DNA of 37,676 nt from Bacteroidota bacterium (GTDB lineage: Bacteria > Bacteroidota > Bacteroidia > Sphingobacteriales > Sphingobacteriaceae). A model generated the notes under the pieces. It worked only from the letters and a program-made list of their open reading frames with translations, ran no database searches and was not told where the DNA came from. A program made the position numbers and the translations under genes. Shown here in pieces: positions 8,867-16,075 of the stretch; positions within the stretch are counted from its first letter, which is position 1; every line of letters starts with the position of its first letter. The stretch covers positions 1 to 37,676 of the forward strand of contig VGGW01000004.1 in the NCBI GenBank assembly GCA_016868395.1, read 5' to 3'.

Positions 8867-9454
8867 GTTTGATTGATAGCTGCAATAATTGTTTTGATTT
8901 ACGTTTTAGGTACCACCCCTTTTAAATATTGACTTATCATCGTGATGGAGGCCGGGAAATCTTACCTATTGAGCAGTCACGGCATCTTGGCGGACTGTCC
9001 AGTCCGATGGAAAACAGCTCCGGGTTAAGTAAACCCGGGTGGCAGCTCTATCTTTTTTGCACTACTGAACCTTAAGATAACGATTTAATTTCCCGCAAAA
9101 AAATAGGGCAGAACACGGGACTGCCATAAGCCAGGAGCAAGAGACTCTGCTTTCCAAAAGCTGATAAAAATAATGGGGCTCAGGCAAGAGGTGTGATTGA
9201 TCTTCGCTTAAATAATGATGTAGAGTACACGGTTTAAGCGGTATAAGGATTCAAACCATAAACGTGTCAAGCGGCAAAGAGTACCTCATGCCTCTGTCTC
9301 CAAACCGGGAGGCTCCGTTCGCATAATTCAACCCTGCTATTTAAAACAAATCTCCTTAACTTCTTGCACTCTAATTAAAAAATCTCTTATCTTGTTTTAT
9401 GATTTGATTTAATCCCGCAATAGGGGATTGTTCCTGAAAACAAAAAAAATTCAA
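8867..9454. other. Non-coding gap before the hydrolase gene, with tandem hairpins
   Basis: No convincing gene is visible in this stretch. Between 8941 and 9060 there are three potential stems: CGTGA (8941-8945) with TCACG (8977-8981), CGGACT/AGTCCG around GTCC (8991-9006), and CCGGGTT/AACCCGG around AAGTA (9020-9038), followed by a run of T residues at 9053-9058. They could be a structured RNA, an attenuator or a terminator. The remainder to 9454 shows neither repeats nor an open frame; a possible degraded reading frame on the minus strand around 9100-9350 is interrupted by stops. Confidence 0.35.
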
Positions 9455-10753
9455 ATGAAAAACAATCGCAGAGATTTTTTGAAAGTAGCCGGTGTCGGTG
9501 TAGCCGGAATCGGTGTTATGGGCACCGGAATGTTAAGTACGTTAAGCGCATGTAATGAGTCCGCAACCGAAGGGTCTGTTCCACCGGTCACTGATGAGCC
9601 CTTTGACCCCACAAAGCAAAGCATTATTGGATTGTATGGTCCATGGGCGAGTTCACTCATGGAGAATAAGGTCCCTTCCCACTCTTTCAGGAACGCGAAA
9701 TGGCAAAATATAGATCAGTGGAAAGCGGCTGCCAATGAACGTATTCTCGACCGATTGGGCATACCTGAAATCGGGGCTACACCAAAGGTTACCGTTAAGA
9801 AGCAATATGAATACGATGGTTTATATGTTGAAGAACTCAGCTGGCAGTTGCCTTATGGCCGTGCTACCGAGGCCATCTTATTGAAACCTTTGAATGCCAA
9901 AGGGCCATTGCCGGGTATTTTAGGATTCCATGATCATGGAGCGAATAAGTATTTTGGAACCCGGAAAATCACGCGTACTTCGGATCAGCAACATCCGGAT
10001 ATGGTTGAACATCAGAAGAAATATTATAGCGGCTTTGCCTGGGCGAATGAAATTGCCAAAAGAGGCTATGTGGTCCTGGTCGCTGATGCATTCCCTTTTG
10101 CCAGTCGCAGGGTGATGATGGAAGACGTTCCGGCAAAAATGAGAAACGGACTTACCGATAAGGATCCCGAAAACTCTAAAAATATTGTAGCATATAATAC
10201 CTGGGCGGCTGCTCATGAACACATTATGGCCAAATCGCTCTTCTGTGCCGGTACAACCTGGCCGGGGGTTTTCTTTGCTGAAGATCAGAAAGCGCTTGAT
10301 GTGCTCTGTGCTCGTAAAGATGTGAATGCAGATCAGGTGGGTTGTGCCGGCTTATCAGGTGGAGGCATGCGAACCGTATTTATGGGAGGCTTGGATTCCA
10401 GAATTAAGTGTGCAGTTTGCGTTGGGTTCATGACTACCTGGAAAGACCTGATACTGAACAAATCCTTTACCCATACCTGGATGACCTATGTTCCGATTCT
10501 GCCAAATGAAATGGACTTTCCTGAAATTCTTGGCTTGAGAGCTCCACTTCCAACTTTGGTGCTGAACGATTCGGATGACGAGTTATATACCCTTCCGGAA
10601 ATGCAGAATGCAGATAAGATCCTTAAGGATGTCTATGCGAAGGCAAAAGCTGAAGATAAGTATAAGTGCTCCTATTATCCCGGTCCGCATAAGTTTGATA
10701 GCGATATGCAAAAGGAAGCTTTTGAATGGTTTGATAAGTGGTTGAAGGGGTAA
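9455..10753 (+). CDS. Tat-exported lipoprotein alpha/beta hydrolase (dienelactone hydrolase / acetyl-xylan-esterase-like)
   Basis: A 432-residue predicted esterase acting in the envelope. The ATG at 9455 gives a twin-arginine signal (NNRRDFLK) and a lipobox LSAC with Cys33; the frame is open upstream only through a TTG. The catalytic triad of an alpha/beta hydrolase can be proposed: Ser301 in GCAGLSGGG, an Asp in NDSDDELYT (about 372-375) and His412 in YPGPHKFD. A GFHDHG stretch near residue 157 would be the oxyanion region. Such proteins are often involved in carbohydrate ester removal, but the substrate is unknown. Its first 20 bases are almost identical to those of the Tat gene at 13642, hinting at a related role or shared origin of the signal region. 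Confidence 0.75.
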   Translation: MKNNRRDFLKVAGVGVAGIGVMGTGMLSTLSACNESATEGSVPPVTDEPFDPTKQSIIGLYGPWASSLMENKVPSHSFRNAKWQNIDQWKAAANERILDRLGIPEIGATPKVTVKKQYEYDGLYVEELSWQLPYGRATEAILLKPLNAKGPLPGILGFHDHGANKYFGTRKITRTSDQQHPDMVEHQKKYYSGFAWANEIAKRGYVVLVADAFPFASRRVMMEDVPAKMRNGLTDKDPENSKNIVAYNTWAAAHEHIMAKSLFCAGTTWPGVFFAEDQKALDVLCARKDVNADQVGCAGLSGGGMRTVFMGGLDSRIKCAVCVGFMTTWKDLILNKSFTHTWMTYVPILPNEMDFPEILGLRAPLPTLVLNDSDDELYTLPEMQNADKILKDVYAKAKAEDKYKCSYYPGPHKFDSDMQKEAFEWFDKWLKG

Positions 10754-11375
10754 TTTGTCGATGAGCTAATTTGTCTATTTGTCAATGAGCAAATGATGTA
10801 ATTTGTCAATGAGATAATTTGCCCATTTGTCAATGGCAGAGAATTAGCAAATTAGCAAATGGGGGTTCAGACTTACGAAATCACCTATGCGTTTAGAAAG
10901 TCGATTTCCTTAGTCACATCTGTTTTAGGAATTTGTCAATTAGGCAATTTGTCTATTTGTCGATGAGAAAGAATTAGCAAATTAGCAAATTTGGAAATGA
11001 GCAAATCGGCTCAGACTTACGAAACCTCATATGCGTTTAGAAAGTTGATTTCGTCACCCGATAATTATCGTTTCACATTAAGTTAAGGGATTTGGTGTTG
11101 AAAGTTAATTAGCAAACTTAAAGCCTCAGCCTATGTACGTAACTACTGGGTTCAGGTGTAGTACTGCCCCTCACCAAAGGAAAAGGTTTAGAGATTCTGC
11201 AAGGATATGTTGATGAGCGACCTGATAGCCATCGTGATGTCTATTTGTCGATAGCAGAGAGTTTGCCAATGAGCTAATTTGAAAATGAGCAAATTAGTGT
11301 TCAATTTGTCGATTAGCTGATTTGTCTATTTGTAGATGGCAGGGAATTAGCAAATTAGCAAATTTGAGATTGGGA
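10754..11375. repeat. AT-rich intergenic repeat array
   Basis: Some 620 bases without a gene hold many copies of short words such as AATTTGTCAATGAG, TTTGTCTATTTGTC and GAATTAGCAAATTAGCAAAT. On top of these is a longer imperfect direct repeat, 10839-10908 and 10971-11053, sharing GAATTAGCAAATTAGCAAAT and then TCAGACTTACGAAA followed by ATGCGTTTAGAAAGT. A further partial copy lies at 11221-11375. Related words occur between uvrB and upp. I see no coding potential, and no terminator hairpin for the upstream hydrolase gene. Confidence 0.7.
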
Positions 11376-11393
11376 GAACTTATAACTTAAGTC

Positions 11394-12529
11394 TTAAATC
11401 TTAATAAAAATCCTCTTCCTGTACAAGAAATAAATCATCGACCATACCAGAATCAATGCACCTAGTGCTTCCAGCGCGTCATGAAATTGTTCGGGTGCGG
11501 GAGCATACAAACCCGAGAAGATGATCCTGGAGGTATAGGCAAAGTCGATGAAATGATAAGCCAGGTAGATGGTCAGTGAGTTCATACCGATTACCTTGAG
11601 GAAAAATGCCCATTTCTGAAATTTCAGGACATCAATCACAAAATAGAACAGGCTGAGTATTAAAAAGGCCATTCCTGCGGTAAGAAGAATGAAAGAGCTT
11701 GACCAGAGGTGTTTATTGATCGGGAAGTGGAGCCCCAAAAAAGCCCGATACCAATGCCTGCAATTCCTGCCAGTACAAGAGTCTGCAATTTTTTGCCCTA
11801 TTTTCGATCTGAACGCAGAACATCGCCCGCCATGGAGCCCATGACGGTCAGGCAAAGAGCAGGAAGTTGAGTGATTAGTCCGGTTTCATCATAAATTTTT
11901 TGCAGGAGCCTCCCCGGGAGAAAATTTCTATCAATCCAACCAACCAAATTGCCCTCCATCGTTAGGTTTCCCGGGCCATAGCCCGGCACCGGAATGAGGA
12001 AAAGTGCGGCATAATACAGCAACAGAATACCGGCAACCCAAAATAGTCGCTGTTTACCGGAGAAGTTAAGGTAGAGGAGGCAGGCGAAGAATCCGGCGAC
12101 GCCGATACGGCCTAGTACGCTGGCCACCCGTATTTGTTCAGGTTCAAAGAATTTAACCGGTTGGTTTTTATCCAATATTCCAAGGACGATTAAGACCAGC
12201 ATTCGCCAGAAAGCTTTACGATACAATTCGGTTTTCGACAGGCCTTGTTCAATTCCTTTGTTCAGAGAAATGGCCATGGATACCCCGGCGATGAACAAAA
12301 ACAAGGGAAAGATAAAGTCATAAAAAGTAAATCCATTCCATGCAGGATGTTTTAGTTGTTGGGCAATCCAGTCGATCCATGCCAGTCCGGTTTGGTTTTC
12401 AAGCAGCACCAGGAAGGTGCCCCCACCCGAGATGAGTAACATGTCAAAACCTCTTAGGGCATCAATGGATAGGAGTCTCTGTGGTTTAGTGTCAACGGTT
12501 GTATTTGCTGTTTTGGGTTGAGTTTTCAT
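11394..12529 (-). pseudogene. Broken DUF5009 / NagX-like membrane acyltransferase
   Basis: The intact ancestor would be a membrane protein of about 378 residues related to heparan-alpha-glucosaminide N-acetyltransferases and NagX. The N-terminal piece (12529 to 11798, 243 residues) has the typical LSIDALRGFDMLLISGGG opening and TFYDFIFPLFLFIAGVSM. It ends at an in-frame TAG (11798-11800) after LRSDRK. The same frame then continues with KKLQTLVLAGIAGIGIGLFWG, an obvious membrane helix, until about 11733-11742. There a base appears to be lost in the CCCC/AAAAAA run of the plus strand, and the sequence resumes in another frame with LHFPINKHLWSSSF down to the natural end, IYFLYRKRIFIKI. Two separate lesions make decay more likely than one sequencing error. 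It may have acted in amino-sugar use with the neighbouring Tat enzymes. Confidence 0.85.
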
Positions 12530-12705
12530 ATTTATGACCTGGCTGTTTAGGATATTAAATTACAGTTTTTATCAAAATAAATAGACTATTTAACCTAAAT
12601 ATCATGCTGTGTAGGTTAAAAGGTCAGCTTATTGGTTATTCAGATAAAGCTGTTGAGTCAAAATTCGTTGATTTTGGAAATCAATACCTGTTATAACAAA
12701 TATGG

Positions 12706-12795
12706 TTGAGGTTGCCGCCTCCGCGGGATCCGATAGGGATCGGATGACAAATTGAAGCTAGTAAATAGGGAGATTCCAGCCTCCGCTGGAATCGA
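12706..12795 (+). repeat. Composite hairpin repeat, left copy flanking the GIY-YIG gene
   Basis: This has two parts. The first is GAGGTTGCCGCCTCCGCGG followed by GATCCGATAGGGATCGGATG and ACAA (12706-12750). After an 18-base linker comes the 27-base hairpin starting GGAGATTCCAGCC and ending GCTGGAATCGA (12769-12795), which is repeated inverted at 13187-13213. The whole unit recurs in the same order and orientation at 13273-13362, so the nuclease gene sits between long imperfect direct repeats. Confidence 0.75.
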
Positions 12796-12801
12796 TTCTG
12801 G

Positions 12802-13104
12802 TTACTTATTACCTTTCAGGTACCAATTCGAGGCAAGATCGCGCCATTCAGGGTTAAGCTTTTCAATTAAATTATTTTTCCAGGATCGTTCCCAGGTCTT
12901 TAATTGTTTTTCTCTGGCGATGGCTAAGTTCACATCAGAAAACTGTTCAAACCACACCAGTTTTGTACAATTGTACTTGCTTGTGAATCCATAAACGAGC
13001 TTTTGTTTATGCTCATAAACCCTTCTACGGATGTTGTTTGTAAAACCGATATACAATACATTATGATATTTATTTGTTAGCATATAGACAAAATATTCCT
13101 TCAT
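12802..13104 (-). CDS. Small GIY-YIG nuclease-domain protein bracketed by inverted repeats
   Basis: A 100-residue single-domain GIY-YIG protein of the UPF0213/YhbQ-like class. From the ATG at 13104 it reads MKEYFVYMLTNKYHNVLYIG. The GIY half is FVYML, the YIG half LYIG (residues 17-20), the conserved Arg lies in NNIRRRVYEH (24-32) and the metal-binding Glu is probably Glu65 in AREKQLK. The C-terminus has the NPEWRDL motif common in this class. The frame is open 27 codons upstream, but that part does not resemble the family. Its stop codon lies seven bases from one arm of a perfect 27-base inverted repeat (12769-12795 / 13187-13213). Family members cut DNA or act as structure-specific nucleases; mobility is my inference. 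Confidence 0.85.
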   Translation of the reverse strand: MKEYFVYMLTNKYHNVLYIGFTNNIRRRVYEHKQKLVYGFTSKYNCTKLVWFEQFSDVNLAIAREKQLKTWERSWKNNLIEKLNPEWRDLASNWYLKGNK

Positions 13105-13186
13105 TTGCCCAAATTGCAATTCTAGAAATATCTTAAAACAATAAATGAGTAAAGGTCCTACATCATTTATCATGCGGTTCCGCATT

Positions 13187-13362
13187 TCGATTCCAGCGGA
13201 GGCTGGAATCTCCTTTTATTAAGCAACCATTGTCATTCCCGCGAAGGCGGGAACCTTCGGCAACATTAAATAAGGAGGTTCTCGCCTACGCGAGATCCGA
13301 TAGCTATCGGATGACAAGTTGGAAGTAGCAAATAAGGAGATTTCAGCCTTCGCTGGAATCCC
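13187..13362. repeat. Hairpin repeat cluster right of the GIY-YIG gene
   Basis: Four units lie head to tail. 13187-13213 is the exact inverse of 12769-12795. 13231-13256 is TGTCATTCCCGC, loop GAAG, GCGGGAA. 13273-13318 has stem TCTCGC/GCGAGA with loop CTAC, followed by the palindrome ATCCGATAGCTATCGGAT and GACAA. 13336-13362 is GGAGATTTCAGC, loop CTTC, GCTGGAATC. The stems differ between copies but remain paired, which is covariation. From 13363 to 13641 I see nothing beyond AT-rich sequence and a TAAATTTA box near 13608. Confidence 0.75.
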
Positions 13363-13641
13363 CCGAGTATCCCACAAACAATTTTAAATTTCCCACAACA
13401 AAAATTTGTCAGCAGATATAATCGGATCCCATGAAAGCTGGAACCAAAGACCATAAGCTGACTCTTACATAATGAAAATGCTCATGCACAGGCCCGGGAA
13501 TTGAGTCAATTTGAACATGAATTGGTTAAGACTTTATATTGACCTCGCCTTAATTACATTTTATTCAAGTTCCTCTGTACATCCAACAGAAATTCTTCTT
13601 AAATTTACCTCCACACAATTCTTGTCAGAAAAAACATCAGG

Positions 13642-15060
13642 ATGAAAAACAATCGCAGAGACTTTCTTAAACTCGCCGGAGTATCCGGATTGGGGCTAAC
13701 GCTATCAGGTAATTTATCGGCTTTCACATCTAAACGAAATGAAAGCATAGATTCATCTGCTTATCTGAATGCGCCACAAAAATTCAACATGTCGGGGTAT
13801 GCAGCTCCTAAACTTGAAACCGTACGTATTGCATTTATTGGAACCGGAAACAGAGGTTCGAGTGCAGTGTTGAGGATGAGTAAGATTGCCGGTGTTGAAA
13901 TCAAGGTGCTATGCGATCTTCGTCCGGAGAAAGCCCGGGCCGCACTTAAGCGCATCGAAGCTTCCGGACAGAAACCTGAGCTGGTGACCGGGGACGCGGA
14001 AGCCTGGAAAAAAGTGTGCGAGCGTAATGATATTGACTTAGTTTATATCGCCACACCATGGATTATGCATACGCCTATGGCCGTATTTACAATGGATCAT
14101 GGGAAACATGCCTGCACCGAAGTTCCGGCAGCCACCACAATAGAAGAGTGCTGGCAATTAGTCGAAAGCTCCGAGCGTAACCGCAAACATTGCATGATTC
14201 TGGAGAATTGCTGCTATGATTTCTTCGAACTGCTGACCCTGAACATGGCTCGTCAGGGATTTTTTGGGGAGATTGTGCATGCCGAAGGAGCCTATATTCA
14301 TGATTTACTGGCAGGGGATTTTTCAAAGGAAAAATACTGGGATTTCTGGCGTTTGAGGATGGATGCCAGCAGAAAAGGTAATTTATACCCTACACATGGA
14401 TTAGGTCCGGTGAGTCAGGTCATGAACCTTAACCGCGGAGATAAAATGGATTACCTGGTCTCTGTATCCAGTAATGATTTCATGATGGCAGAACATGCTA
14501 TAAAACTCGCGGCGACCGACGAAGTTTATAAGCAATTCGTAGATAAGTCCTTTAATGGGAATATGAACACCACGACCATACGCACCGCCAAGGGTAAAAC
14601 CATCATGTTACAACACGATGTCACCTCCCCTCGCCCTTATTCCAGACTCCATTTGCTAAGCGGTACAAAGGGTACGGCACAAAAATATCCACTCCCGGGA
14701 AAGATCTCTACCGGGCATGAAGGATGGATATCCGAAGAAGAGTTCAAGAAGCTGGAAGCACAATATCAGCCTGCCATAGTTAAAAAAGTGGGCGAGCTGG
14801 CTAAGCAGGTAGGCGGTCATGGAGGAATGGATTTTCTGATGGACTGGCATAATATCGACTGCCTGCGAAATGGTTTACCTGTTGACCAGGATGTGTATGA
14901 TGCGGCATTATGGAGCTCCATTTTCCCATTAAGTGAATGGTCTGTAAACAATCGTTCCAATTCAATTGATGTTCCTGATTTTACCAGAGGTTCCTGGAAA
15001 ACGAATCAGCCGGTGGATATTACCTTAAGTAAGGGTGGTAATACGCAGGTGAAGATTTAA
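13642..15060 (+). CDS. Tat-exported GH109-like Gfo/Idh/MocA-fold protein
   Basis: A 472-residue protein with a twin-arginine signal (MKNNRRDFLKLAG) and an oxidoreductase-like Rossmann domain starting at FIGTGNRGS (residues 65-73). Features shared with glycoside hydrolase family 109 (NAD-dependent alpha-N-acetylgalactosaminidases, some with other specificities) are EVPAATTIEECWQLVE (160-175), KHCMILENCCYDFFE (182-196), EGAYIHDLL (215-223) and YPTHGLGPV (249-257). In that family the bound NAD takes part in an oxidation-elimination mechanism. The export signal places it in the periplasm with tightly bound cofactor loaded before export. A general Gfo/Idh/MocA oxidoreductase remains an alternative. 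It is monocistronic, with repeats on both sides. Confidence 0.8.
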   Translation: MKNNRRDFLKLAGVSGLGLTLSGNLSAFTSKRNESIDSSAYLNAPQKFNMSGYAAPKLETVRIAFIGTGNRGSSAVLRMSKIAGVEIKVLCDLRPEKARAALKRIEASGQKPELVTGDAEAWKKVCERNDIDLVYIATPWIMHTPMAVFTMDHGKHACTEVPAATTIEECWQLVESSERNRKHCMILENCCYDFFELLTLNMARQGFFGEIVHAEGAYIHDLLAGDFSKEKYWDFWRLRMDASRKGNLYPTHGLGPVSQVMNLNRGDKMDYLVSVSSNDFMMAEHAIKLAATDEVYKQFVDKSFNGNMNTTTIRTAKGKTIMLQHDVTSPRPYSRLHLLSGTKGTAQKYPLPGKISTGHEGWISEEEFKKLEAQYQPAIVKKVGELAKQVGGHGGMDFLMDWHNIDCLRNGLPVDQDVYDAALWSSIFPLSEWSVNNRSNSIDVPDFTRGSWKTNQPVDITLSKGGNTQVKI

Positions 15061-15474
15061 TAGGATTTTAGTTTTGACCCGATAGCTATCGGGTAGCGCA
15101 TATTGAGATCAGCGATTTTAGTTAATTGACAATTCACTTTGATAATTGACTTTGACAATCGACCGTTGATAAATACCGATCATTTGAACCATTTCCGATC
15201 CTCAACTCCCCGTCATTTCGAACACGCGGGTAGTATTACTCCATTTGCCTGGCAATTGTCGCGTGGAGAAATCTGTTGAAATGGGGTAGAATTAAACTAA
15301 GTTTTATTGAATTCATCTTACTGCAGCAACAGATTCCTCGTCGTGCCTCCTTCGGAATGACGGTAAAAACGGACATGCAGGAACAGATTCCTCGTCGTGC
15401 CTCCTTCGGAATGACAATAAACGTACCTCCTTCGGAATGACGGTAAAAACGGACAAGCAAATTCAAAATTTTCC
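15061..15474. repeat. Repeat-filled gap upstream of the capsule regulator
   Basis: No gene is supported. The gap contains the perfect palindrome CCCGATAGCTATCGGG (15078-15093), ATTGACAATT-type words (15121-15170), and a GTCATTTCGA...GAGAAATCT element (15212-15275). It also contains a near-tandem set of the element AGATTCCTCGTCGTGCCTCC plus TTCGGAATGAC: two full copies at about 15331-15361 and 15386-15415, and a truncated one at 15425-15442. A TAAAAACGGACA tail follows two of the three. Elements of this kind are dispersed widely in Bacteroidota genomes (general recollection). The minus-strand open frame here is only a translation of these repeats. Confidence 0.7.
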
Positions 15475-15504
15475 TTGGTAATCTGAAAATAACTTGTATT
15501 TTTG
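15475..15504 (+). promoter_or_regulatory. Promoter of the regulator-upxY capsule operon
   Basis: TTG (15475-15477), a 19-base spacer and TATTTTTG (15497-15504) match the Bacteroidota -33/-7 pattern, with TATTTTTG an exact TAnnTTTG. Transcription would begin near 15510, about 28 bases before the regulator's ATG. Confidence 0.55.
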
Positions 15505-15514
15505 GGATGTATAA

Positions 15515-15533
15515 TGAGTATTAAATATACTCA
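15515..15533. promoter_or_regulatory. Candidate operator: perfect inverted repeat between promoter and start codon
   Basis: TGAGTAT (15515-15521) and ATACTCA (15527-15533) are perfect 7-base inverted arms around TAAAT. The site covers the predicted transcription start and leader of a winged-helix regulator gene, as expected for autoregulation by a dimeric repressor. No binding data are implied. Confidence 0.4.
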
Positions 15534-15538
15534 ATATT

Positions 15539-16075
15539 ATGCTCGAAACACTAATCACATCCAAAACCAGAATTAAGCTTCTGCTTAAATTCTTCTTAAA
15601 CATCAATAATCAGGGCTATTTACGTAGTCTGGAGAACGAGTTTAATGAAAGTACCAATGGAATCCGACAGGAATTGAATCGTTTTGAGCAGGCCGGCTTA
15701 TTATTGGCCGAATCGGATGGCAAAAAGAAATTGTATCGTGCCAACACCTTCCATCCTTTATTCAAAGATCTGAACAGCATCATCCGAAAATTTATTGGGG
15801 TAGAAGAAGTGCTTGAAAAGGTGATCGATCGTTTGGGAAATGTGCGGCAGGTGTACCTGGAGGGGATGATTGCCCGCGGACTGGATTCAAGTATTCTGGA
15901 TCTGGTAATCATCGGCGAACAGATCGATCGCGATTACCTGAGTAATCTGGTGGAAAAGGTAGAACCTCTTATCGGAAGAAGAATCCGATACCTAGTTTTT
16001 GAAGGGCAGGATGCAGAAGTATATGTTGAAAAGTATCACAAGCAAATGGTGCTCATTTTTAATCATTCGGAATGA
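15539..16075 (+). CDS. ArsR-like winged-helix regulator with C-terminal nucleotidyltransferase-like domain
   Basis: A 178-residue cytoplasmic protein. The first 75 residues (ITSKTRIKLLLKFFLNINNQGYLRSLENEFNES and onward to RANTFHPLF) form a winged helix-turn-helix. The second half (about 85-175) has the alternating strand/helix pattern of a nucleotidyltransferase-like fold; ARGLDSSILDLVIIGEQIDRDYL sits where catalytic acids would lie, but the usual GS-x-AxGD motif is absent. Proteins of this build commonly stand directly before UpxY genes in Bacteroidota capsule loci (general knowledge). Here the next gene overlaps it by four bases. It has a good promoter and a palindromic site upstream, suggesting autoregulation. 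Confidence 0.75.
   Translation: MLETLITSKTRIKLLLKFFLNINNQGYLRSLENEFNESTNGIRQELNRFEQAGLLLAESDGKKKLYRANTFHPLFKDLNSIIRKFIGVEEVLEKVIDRLGNVRQVYLEGMIARGLDSSILDLVIIGEQIDRDYLSNLVEKVEPLIGRRIRYLVFEGQDAEVYVEKYHKQMVLIFNHSE

Noticed and set aside
9100-9350. Possible group II intron or tmRNA remnant in the gap upstream of the Tat hydrolase
   Set aside because: No domain V-like hairpin, reverse transcriptase frame or tRNA-like acceptor end can be recognised; only scattered similarity by impression.
12752-12994. Plus-strand 80-codon open frame
   Set aside because: It overlaps the well-supported GIY-YIG gene on the opposite strand and a hairpin repeat.
15236-15466. Minus-strand open frame of 76 codons
   Set aside because: Its translation is produced by the repeat copies themselves (the IPKEARRGI words repeat with them), with no independent coding evidence.
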